A DNA stretch of 64,000 nucleotides from Actinomycetaceae bacterium. Its GTDB lineage: Bacteria > Actinomycetota > Actinomycetes > Actinomycetales > Actinomycetaceae. Below the pieces are notes generated by a model. The model searched no databases, had not been told where the DNA came from, and was given only the letters and a program-made list of their open reading frames with translations. Made by a program: the position numbers and the translations under genes. The DNA lies in the NCBI GenBank assembly GCA_028724265.1, contig JAQYDG010000005.1, forward strand, positions 303,196 to 367,195, written 5' to 3'. Shown piece by piece: positions 18,231 through 24,657 of this stretch. Each line of letters opens with the position of its first letter. Within the stretch, counting starts at the first letter, position 1.

Positions 18231-19892
18231 TCAGTTCTCCTTTTCAGATACGGGTTGTGGTTTGCGTCCAATCCACGTGTGAGACGGCGTCCTCTCATCC
18301 GAGGTTTTCCGTTCGCGTGCTGGATCCGGTGAGTCGTCGTAGATTCCGGCAGCTGCGGGGGAGTGGAACTGCATCGCATTGAAATCATCCACAGGCGTGC
18401 GCCAGCGAGCGAAAGACAATGCAACGGAGATGAGTGCGACGAGCACGATCATCAGCCAGCCATACATATAGAGGAATTGCGTGGGGTACCCTTCGTAACC
18501 GTCACGGAACAAGCCGATAACAACCAGAACTGCAGTCACAACCAACACTGTTGGTGAAACAAGACCGACCGTCACATCCCACCATCGTCCTAGCCGTATT
18601 GTGGAGTTATAGTTCAGATGGCTGCGCAGTAATCCCAGACGTTTCACAACGTATACCGTCAAAACGCATTCGAGGACGGCAGCCGAGACCACGCCGATTT
18701 CATTGATGAATTTATCAACCACGTCAAGCGCATTGAGGCCATTGGTTGTGGAGAAGAAGATCACTGACGTGAGGCCTAACCCTCCGCCCATCACAACGGC
18801 GGCGAGACGCCGTCCCAGAGCAAATTTCTCCTGCAATGCAGCTGATATTACTTGGAGCAGCGAGACGAGCGAGGTAAAGCCTGCAATAAAGAGGGAGGCA
18901 AAAAAGAGGAGTCCAAATAGAGCGCCGCCCGGCATCATCGAAATCACTGTGGGGAATGTAATAAATGCTAACGACACACCTTTGAAGCCGAGATCACTGA
19001 TGCTGACTCCCTGCGCCGAAGCCATGAACCCGAGGGTTGCAAACACGCCGATGCCAGCGAGCAGCTCAAAGCTGGAATTCGCAAATCCGGTGACGAATGC
19101 CGTGGGCACCATATTCGACTTCGGTTTCATATAAGACGCGTAGGTAAGCATGATTCCGAAGCCGACAGACAGCGAGAAGAAGATCTGTCCGTATGCTGCT
19201 ACCCAGACGTTAGGGTTCTTCAATGCTGCCCAGTTTGGTTGGAAGAGGCTGTTCAAGCCATCCATCGCACCGTTGAGGAACAGGGCACGGAGCACCAGAG
19301 CAACGAAGATTGCGATGAGGATAGGAATAAAGATCTTGTTCAGGCGTTCGAGACCCTTTTCGATACCTAGCGCCATCACAACTGAAACGGCAATCCAGAG
19401 GGCAACCAGAGCCCAAAATACTCCCGGAACGATGTCCATGTTGAATCCGGGATCAGACACCTTCAGATAGTGATCCGTGAGAAAACTCGCAGGGTCATCA
19501 CCCCACGCCTTCGTCCACGAGAAAAAGAAATACCGGCCCGCCCATGCCAAAATCACAGCGTAATAGCAGGTGATGACCACGCAGATCATCACCTGGAGCC
19601 ATCCGAGGCTTTCCATCCATCGCTTCATCCGGTGAAATGCCGTTGGTGCCGAACCCTGGTAGCGGTGGCCGATCGAATAATCGAGAAGCAGGATAGGAAT
19701 ACCGGCTGTGAGTAGGGCAATCACATAGGGGATCATAAAAGCACCGCCGCCGTTGGTATATGCGACACCTGGGAAACGCCAGATATTCCCGAGGCCTATC
19801 GCGGAGCCCACGGCCGAGACAATGAAACCGAACTGGCCAGACCATCGCTCCCGTTCTCCTGGCACAGTGGGTGACTTGTGTGAAGCAGACAT
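18231..19892 (-). CDS. metP: sodium-dependent amino-acid importer, NSS family (MetP-like)
   Basis: 553 aa, about 12 transmembrane helices, of the neurotransmitter:sodium symporter family. TM1 has the substrate and sodium site GSAIGLGNIWRFPGVAYTNGGGAF. Later helices include SLSVGFGIMLTYASY, the unwound TM6-like region, and TSLVSLLQVISAALQE. The C-terminus is a hydrophilic tail of about 40 residues. The start at 19892 has AGGTGG six bases upstream. The small subunit directly downstream points to methionine/alanine uptake as in C. glutamicum MetPS; the substrate is an inference. Confidence 0.9.
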   Translation of the reverse strand: MSASHKSPTVPGERERWSGQFGFIVSAVGSAIGLGNIWRFPGVAYTNGGGAFMIPYVIALLTAGIPILLLDYSIGHRYQGSAPTAFHRMKRWMESLGWLQVMICVVITCYYAVILAWAGRYFFFSWTKAWGDDPASFLTDHYLKVSDPGFNMDIVPGVFWALVALWIAVSVVMALGIEKGLERLNKIFIPILIAIFVALVLRALFLNGAMDGLNSLFQPNWAALKNPNVWVAAYGQIFFSLSVGFGIMLTYASYMKPKSNMVPTAFVTGFANSSFELLAGIGVFATLGFMASAQGVSISDLGFKGVSLAFITFPTVISMMPGGALFGLLFFASLFIAGFTSLVSLLQVISAALQEKFALGRRLAAVVMGGGLGLTSVIFFSTTNGLNALDVVDKFINEIGVVSAAVLECVLTVYVVKRLGLLRSHLNYNSTIRLGRWWDVTVGLVSPTVLVVTAVLVVIGLFRDGYEGYPTQFLYMYGWLMIVLVALISVALSFARWRTPVDDFNAMQFHSPAAAGIYDDSPDPARERKTSDERTPSHTWIGRKPQPVSEKEN

Positions 19893-20066
19893 CAGCAACC
19901 ACCTTCGTACAATCTCGAATTATCCGTGCCTGCCATTGTGCCACTGTTATTCACTATGTGGTTCATGTATGCCACTATGTGGGCAGTGGTGTTGACCATA
20001 GGTGCGTTGTGACACGTGGTAGGCCGAATGACATTGGGCACCCTGTTGGTGTAGCCTTATTGCATT

Positions 20067-20140
20067 CGGGCTGTGGCGCAGCTTGGTAGCGCACACGACT
20101 GGGGGTCGTGGGGTCGCAGGTTCAAATCCTGTCAGCCCGA
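20067..20140 (+). tRNA. tRNA-Pro(GGG)
   Basis: A complete 74-base cloverleaf. The acceptor CGGGCTG pairs with CAGCCCG (C1-G72, as in bacterial tRNA-Pro), with D arm GCGC AGCTTGGTA GCGC, anticodon stem CACGA/TCGTG around loop CTGGGGG (anticodon GGG), T arm GCAGG TTCAAAT CCTGT, and discriminator A. CCA is not encoded. It is a single gene with no other tRNA near. Confidence 0.97.
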
Positions 20141-20575
20141 CGTAGTGAATATGGATACCTCGAATGCAGGCATGTTGTGAGTGGCGTGTCTGCATCGTCG
20201 TTTAATTGCTGGGTGACGCGACGCGCCCCCACGCGAGGGCAATCTGCACCTCATGCACAGTCACGGTCGGGGAGGGTTCAGATGCGTCCCGCCGGCAAAG
20301 GTGAACGTGAACACTCTCGGAGCGGTCGGAACGGATTGAAATCGGCGTACGAAAACAGGAATACATCACAGCAGTTCAGTGTTGTATGTGGCGTCGAACA
20401 AATACGGTACATGTGAGCTCACTGTTGTTGCCGGCACAGACGTTAGTCAGATGTTTGAGAGATTAACGAGAAGTTGATTCACGAAACAGAACAATGTGCA
20501 CTGCGTATGCCCGCTTCGTAGACATGAACCGTATGGCTAAGGGAGCACTCGTAGTGCCTGAAGGAGGATGGAATC
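20141..20575 (+). other. 435-base gap between tRNA-Pro and the GlsB-like gene
   Basis: No supported gene. A 102-codon reading frame here starts inside the tRNA and has no protein-like features. The only local structure I see is a small hairpin (GCACT, 20545-20549, with AGTGC, 20553-20557) just ahead of the ribosome-binding site of the next gene. The promoter of that gene must lie here, but I cannot place it. Confidence 0.6.
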
Positions 20576-20839
20576 ATGGGAGAGCTTATTGGAATGATTG
20601 TTGCTGGTGCGATTATCGGTGCACTTGCGCGTTTCCTGAAACCAGGTGAACAGAATATTGGCATCCTGTGGACGATTATTCTTGGTGCGCTTGGCGCATT
20701 TATCGGTGGATGGCTCTCCGGTCTTCTTGGGGTGCAGTCCACACCAGGAATCGACTGGATCCGCTGGATTATCTCGATTATCGTCGCGGTGGTACTGATT
20801 GGAATTTACATGTCCATGTCGGGACGCAAGGAAGACTAA
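20576..20839 (+). CDS. GlsB/YeaQ/YmgE-type small membrane protein
   Basis: 87 aa with three transmembrane segments. It matches the transglycosylase-associated (YeaQ/YmgE, GlsB) family: IVAGAIIGALARFLKPGEQNIGILWTIILGALGAFIGGWL, then WIRWIISIIVAVVLIGIY. These are stress-induced envelope proteins of unclear biochemical role; GlsB in enterococci anchors the alkaline-shock protein Gls24. A strong GAAGGAGG ribosome-binding site lies 9 bases upstream. It stands alone, flanked by a tRNA and a terminator, so it is probably monocistronic. No Asp23/Gls24 gene is in the window. Confidence 0.92.
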   Translation: MGELIGMIVAGAIIGALARFLKPGEQNIGILWTIILGALGAFIGGWLSGLLGVQSTPGIDWIRWIISIIVAVVLIGIYMSMSGRKED

Positions 20840-21156
20840 CTAAAGAAGACAAATGGGTAAAATGGGCAACCATTAACGACTACCTACACGACTAACTGAG
20901 AATCACTCGTTGTGAGGGTCAATCGGCGGCCAAGGCATGCAGTGCTTTGTGGCCGCCGATTTTGGACGTGCCCATCACTGACGTTGCCTCACACAAACGC
21001 CTTGAACACAAGACGGGGTCGTAGGCGATCGCGCGTCAGGCAACTGGGAGGCCACGACGTGGCTGAGAACAACGAAAATTCATAGGCGGATAATTCGTCA
21101 CGGTGATACATCGCGATATACAATTGTTACCTAGAAATAACCAGGGGAGGGCTTCG
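20840..21156 (+). other. 317-base gap before the GarA-like gene
   Basis: Contains the terminator at 20921-20963. A possible -10 box TACAAT (21119-21124) lies about 33 bases ahead of the GarA-like start, with no convincing -35. No gene is supported. Confidence 0.5.
20921..20963 (+). terminator. intrinsic terminator after the GlsB-like gene
   Basis: A perfect 12-bp stem, AATCGGCGGCCA (20921-20932) with TGGCCGCCGATT (20950-20961), is followed by further T residues. It lies 80 bases after the stop. Confidence 0.88.
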
Positions 21157-21597
21157 ATGGCTGATATTTCTGATGAGTTTGATGTTGCAGCAACGTCGCA
21201 GTTTAGTGCCATTGATCCTTCTGAGATTGATCAACCAGAAGTTCCTGGAAAGCTGAGCACAGAAGACAGAATTGCGATTGATGCTCTTCCATCAGGCTCA
21301 GCATTGTTGATTGCGCTCTCCGGCCCCAATCGCGGAGCGCGGTTCCTTCTCGATTCTGAACGTACCACGGCGGGGCGTCATCCACATTCCGATATTTTCC
21401 TCGACGACTCGACGGTGTCTCGTAAACATGCTGTCTTTGTGCGGGAGGGCACACGCTATTCTGTCAAAGACTCCGGATCGTTGAATGGAACATATGTCAA
21501 CAGGGAACGAGCTGACGAAGCCGTTTTGCAGACGAGCGATGAGATCCAGATTGGAAAGTTTCGCCTCACCTTTTATGCGTCGAAAGCAGATCGCTAA
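21157..21597 (+). CDS. GarA/OdhI-type FHA-domain protein
   Basis: 146 aa. The C-terminal FHA domain is very close to GarA/OdhI: GSALLIALSGPNRGARFLLDSERTTAGRHPHSDIFLDDSTVSRKHA in part, then DSGSLNGTYVNRE and DEIQIGKFRLTFY. In corynebacteria and mycobacteria this protein inhibits 2-oxoglutarate dehydrogenase until phosphorylated on an N-terminal ETTS-F motif. Here that motif reads AATSQF (residues 11-16): the second threonine is kept as T13, but the first, the PknG site, is alanine. GGGGAGGG precedes the ATG. The stop overlaps the next start (TAATG). The garA-ftsR-merR row supports the assignment. Confidence 0.9.
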   Translation: MADISDEFDVAATSQFSAIDPSEIDQPEVPGKLSTEDRIAIDALPSGSALLIALSGPNRGARFLLDSERTTAGRHPHSDIFLDDSTVSRKHAVFVREGTRYSVKDSGSLNGTYVNRERADEAVLQTSDEIQIGKFRLTFYASKADR

Positions 21598-22355
21598 TGG
21601 CTCAGGCAGCCCTACGCTCTCAGCAGGATCATGGCGTCGTCATCGAGGGATGGCCGTTTGACGCGTCACATGTACCAGAGCTGAAAATTGGGGAAGTGCG
21701 CGGCATCCTTGCTCGCGAGTTTCCTCTTCTCTCTGTATCCAAGATCCGGCATTTTGAGACCATCGGATTAATTCATCCCCGCCGCACAGCGTCCAATCAG
21801 CGGTTGTTTTCGCAGGCCGATGTTCGTCGGCTCACCTATATTTTGCGTCTCCAGCGGGATCGCTATTTGCCGCTCACACAGATCGGTGAGCTGCTACGCC
21901 GTCTGGATGCGGGGGATGAAATCGATCCTGAAGAAGGGCGGCGCATCCACGTTATTGAAGAGGACGATGTACAGCGCCCTGAACCAGGTACACGCCTCAA
22001 AGTTGCTGAGGTAGCTGAGCTGACTGGGGTCGCGGTGAGCCAGATAGAAGCGATGATCAATGCGGGGATTATCAGCGCGGATAATCGTGGAAAGCTGACG
22101 TCACATTCCCCAGACGCCGTCCGATATGCCGCTATGCTTCAGCAACTGGGCTTGGATATGCGGCAAATCAAGCAGATTCGCACGTCAGCGCATGCTCATG
22201 CTGCCATGATTATGGCGCATCTTGCACCAGAGCGTACGGGACGAACCTCGGTTGACCGCGAACGTGTTTTAGATCATGCGGGGGAGATGTCCACGCTGTT
22301 TACGCGGCTCTATCAGGCCTTGTTGGCAGAGAGTACAGAGGTGGCTCTGCGTTAA
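21597..22355 (+). CDS. ftsR: MerR-family regulator, FtsR (Rv1828) type
   Basis: 252 aa with an N-terminal MerR winged helix (LSVSKIRHFETIGLIHPRRTASNQRLFSQADVRRLTYILRLQ in part) and a second, MerR-like helix-turn-helix near residue 145 (KVAEVAELTGVAVSQIEAMINAGIIS). Two DNA-binding modules and the position after garA match mycobacterial Rv1828 and C. glutamicum FtsR, which activates ftsZ. It starts on the last base of the garA-like stop. The DUF151 bifunctional nuclease that follows in mycobacteria is missing; a second merR comes next. Confidence 0.88.
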   Translation: MAQAALRSQQDHGVVIEGWPFDASHVPELKIGEVRGILAREFPLLSVSKIRHFETIGLIHPRRTASNQRLFSQADVRRLTYILRLQRDRYLPLTQIGELLRRLDAGDEIDPEEGRRIHVIEEDDVQRPEPGTRLKVAEVAELTGVAVSQIEAMINAGIISADNRGKLTSHSPDAVRYAAMLQQLGLDMRQIKQIRTSAHAHAAMIMAHLAPERTGRTSVDRERVLDHAGEMSTLFTRLYQALLAESTEVALR

Positions 22356-22451
22356 GTTTCTGTCACCTCCTGCGGTCACGCGTGGCAGATAGCTTGTTCA
22401 AGGCCTACACGAGTTGCCGATGTGGATGTCGCGATTGTAAGTATCGCAAAC

Positions 22452-22468
22452 CTCAAGTTCAACTTGAG
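22452..22468. promoter_or_regulatory. 17-base perfect palindrome, likely regulator operator
   Basis: CTCAAGTTCAACTTGAG is CTCAAGTT, a central C, then its exact complement. It lies 88 bases ahead of the second merR gene. A half-like copy AAGTTGAA follows at 22511-22518, beside a possible -10 TATAAA (22507-22512). MerR-family operators are dyads of about this size, so control by FtsR or by the downstream MerR protein is plausible. Confidence 0.6.
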
Positions 22469-22556
22469 CATAAGACACGCCGGTCATACGTCCGTGCACC
22501 ATAAGGTATAAAGTTGAAACAGATTTTGAATGATCAGTCCGATCTAAAGGAGCGTC

Positions 22557-23120
22557 ATGGACACACCAGTCAACGCATTGGTTGCACAGCCGGATCAGCA
22601 ATTGCCTCTTTTCGGTGATGTTCCCTCTGATCACGAGACTGAGATCGGTTACCGCGGTCCAGTCGCTTCACGAGCCGCAGGAATTACATATCGGCAACTC
22701 GACTACTGGGATCGTACGCAACTTGTGTCACCTTCTATTAAGGGCGCGACTGGTTCAGGCTCTCAGCGCTTATATTCGTTCCGGGATGTTCTGATGCTCA
22801 AAGTAGTGAAGCGCCTTCTGGATACGGGGGTGTCACTTCAACAGATTCGCACGGCTGTAGGCGCACTTCGTGATCGTGGTATCGAGGATCTGACGTCTAT
22901 CACCTTGATGAGTGACGGTGCCTCCGTCTATGCGTGCACCACCGAAGACGAAGTAATTGACCTCATCAAAGGTGGTCAGGGCGTGTTTGGCATTGCTGTC
23001 GGCAAGGTGTGGAACGAGGTTCAAGGAACTCTTGCTGAGCTTCCTACAGAGCATCTTCATACGCAGCCTGTTGACGAGCTTGCGCAGCTGCGTGATGCCA
23101 AGCTGCGCGCCGTCTCATAG
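22557..23120 (+). CDS. MerR-family regulator, Rv1830 type
   Basis: 187 aa. The N-terminal winged helix reads RGPVASRAAGITYRQLDYWDRTQLVSPSIK, then SQRLYSFRDVLMLKVVKRLLDTGVSLQQIRTAV. The C-terminal part (VYACTTEDEVIDLIKGGQGVFGIAVGKVW) is the effector/dimer domain of the Rv1830 group. It has a good ribosome-binding site (AAAGGAGCGTC). In mycobacteria the homologue affects growth and division and sits in the garA-merR-merR cluster, as here. The target genes are unknown; the palindrome at 22452 is a candidate site. Confidence 0.88.
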   Translation: MDTPVNALVAQPDQQLPLFGDVPSDHETEIGYRGPVASRAAGITYRQLDYWDRTQLVSPSIKGATGSGSQRLYSFRDVLMLKVVKRLLDTGVSLQQIRTAVGALRDRGIEDLTSITLMSDGASVYACTTEDEVIDLIKGGQGVFGIAVGKVWNEVQGTLAELPTEHLHTQPVDELAQLRDAKLRAVS

Positions 23121-23453
23121 ATGTACAGCACTCAGTCAAGGAACCTGGGAGCGGTGCGTATGCACAACAGGCGAGTGCATACGCTGATACGCGCGGGGCT
23201 CAGTTCAGCTGAGTCCATTGTGGAGCAGGGAAGCTCTTTTCGTCATGACGCGCTGTCGTCATCCGTGTTTTGACATAATGTACATTATCGGCAAATGAGG
23301 TATGAGACCTACCGAAGCGCGACAGGCATTTTTGCTTGTGCTGGTGCGCTTTGGGCTGAGAGGCGGAATACCTGCGCCGATATTTTCGTATGGTTGAGTA
23401 TGTATTGTTGAATACGTCAGAAATGTTCTGTGACAGAACGAAAGAAGGACATC
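23121..23453 (+). other. 333-base gap between merR and rbpA
   Basis: No supported gene. It holds a terminator-like hairpin (23156-23184), a TTGACA (23270-23275) running into the 14-base palindrome ATAATGTACATTAT (23275-23288), and GGAAT (23365-23369) with GTA 18 bases further on. The last resembles the GGAAT/GTT pattern of SigR-type promoters, and rbpA is SigR-dependent in Streptomyces. All these elements except the hairpin are tentative. Confidence 0.5.
23156..23184 (+). terminator. hairpin after the second merR
   Basis: A perfect 10-bp stem GCGTATGCAC (23156-23165) with GTGCATACGC (23175-23184) and a 9-base loop begins 36 bases after the stop. No U-tract follows, so termination is inferred. 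Confidence 0.55.
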
Positions 23454-23816
23454 ATGGCCGAGCATTCTTTACGCGGAATGAAGATTGGCGCAAATTCACT
23501 CGAATCCGACGAAAACGTCACGCCGGCTCAACGCAAAAACGTATGGTACGACTGTCCAAATGGCCACTCCTTTACAGTGACCTTCTATGTTGAAGCGGTT
23601 CCGCCAGCTCAGTACGAATGCAAATGCGGCGCAATGGCGCAACTACGTAATATGGACGAAGCCGCCACCGACGACGAAGACTCCAAGAAGTCCGCGAAAC
23701 CTCAGCGCACGCACTGGGATATGCTCATGGAGCGACGCAGCGAGGATGAGTTGAAAGAATTGTTGGATGAGCGTCTCGAGCTGCTGCATTCTGGTCGTCT
23801 GCGCATCCGTCATTAA
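23454..23816 (+). CDS. rbpA: RNA polymerase-binding protein RbpA
   Basis: 120 aa. RbpA binds primary sigma factor and RNA polymerase and stabilises open complexes; it is confined to actinobacteria. The sequence shows the N-terminal tail, the core domain (WYDCPNGHSFTVTFYVEAVPPAQYECKCGAMAQL in part) with CPNGH and CKCG cysteines, a basic linker (KKSAKPQRTHWDMLMERRS) and the sigma-interacting helix ELKELLDERLELLHSGRLR. The ATG at 23454 has GAAGGACATC ahead. ppm1 follows convergently, the same rbpA-ppm1 pairing as Rv2050-Rv2051c in M. tuberculosis. Confidence 0.96.
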   Translation: MAEHSLRGMKIGANSLESDENVTPAQRKNVWYDCPNGHSFTVTFYVEAVPPAQYECKCGAMAQLRNMDEAATDDEDSKKSAKPQRTHWDMLMERRSEDELKELLDERLELLHSGRLRIRH

Positions 23817-23822
23817 TCGCCG

Positions 23823-23853
23823 CATGACGCTGCTTCAGGCGTACTGCGTCATG
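23823..23853. terminator. small hairpin between rbpA and ppm1
   Basis: An 8-bp stem CATGACGC (23823-23830) with GCGTCATG (23846-23853) lies in the 50-base gap between these convergent genes. It has no U-tract and is only moderately strong. Confidence 0.5.
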
Positions 23854-23866
23854 ATGATACACGCGG

Positions 23867-24622
23867 TCACGAGGACATACGAGACCCAGGATGTAGCCAT
23901 CGCTGAACACCCAGGCGCGTCGTCTTAGCGAGTGATTCGAGGAAAATCGATCTACTGAGTTTCGATTCGCCGGCTTGACGCTGAACAAAAGTAATCGGCA
24001 CCTCAACGATCCTGGCGTGGCGAGCAAGCCCTGCAAGCGTCATATCCGTTTGAAAGTAGTAGCCCTGCGCATCAATTCTCGAAAAATCGAGTGATGCCAG
24101 GTATTCGAGCCTATAGACGCGAAAGCCAGCGGTGACATCGTGTATGTGAGTTCGCGCTGCCGCGCGGATATACATATTGCCGAGGCGCGAGAGCATCTGG
24201 CGCGAAAGCGGCCAGCCTTGGAATGCGGCGTGAGGGACATAGCGCGAGCCAATGACGATATCGGGCTGATCGTCAGCTTGTGCACGCTCAAAGAGGTGAA
24301 TCAAATCCTCTGCTCGATGCGATCCATCAGCATCCATCTGTGCAACCCACCGATACGGCAGTTTCACAGTCTCTCGATAGGCATCGACGTATGCTCTCCC
24401 CAAGCCATTTTTCTCACGTCGATGCATGACCTCGATATGAGGATCCGCATCGGCGAGACCTTGAGCAATCCTGCCTGTGCCGTCAGGCGAATCATCGTCA
24501 ACGATCAGCACATCAGCGTTCGGAATCGCTCCTCGAACGCGCATGACGATTGACCGAATATTGCGAGCCTCGTTATACGTTGGAATGATCACACGCAACG
24601 GTGAATGTGCGGGCGTCACCAT
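23867..24622 (-). CDS. ppm1: polyprenol monophosphomannose synthase
   Basis: GT2-family glycosyltransferase, 251 aa, that makes polyprenyl-phosphate-mannose for lipoglycan and protein mannosylation. Motifs are VIIPTYNEARNI, VDDDSPDGTG, the metal/sugar-nucleotide motif in AQMDADGSH, DIVIGSRYVP and the C-terminal VEVPITFVQRQAGESKLS. There are no transmembrane helices and no fused apolipoprotein N-acyltransferase domain, unlike the mycobacterial fusion. It lies 35 bases downstream of helY on the same strand and opposite rbpA. Confidence 0.93.
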   Translation of the reverse strand: MVTPAHSPLRVIIPTYNEARNIRSIVMRVRGAIPNADVLIVDDDSPDGTGRIAQGLADADPHIEVMHRREKNGLGRAYVDAYRETVKLPYRWVAQMDADGSHRAEDLIHLFERAQADDQPDIVIGSRYVPHAAFQGWPLSRQMLSRLGNMYIRAAARTHIHDVTAGFRVYRLEYLASLDFSRIDAQGYYFQTDMTLAGLARHARIVEVPITFVQRQAGESKLSRSIFLESLAKTTRLGVQRWLHPGSRMSS

Positions 24623-24657
24623 CTTTCTGTGCTCCTTGCTTCACTTCGGTCTGTCGA

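Noticed and set aside
20108..20416. 102-codon plus-strand frame after tRNA-Pro
   Set aside because: Starts inside the tRNA gene, has no ribosome-binding site and an arbitrary composition.
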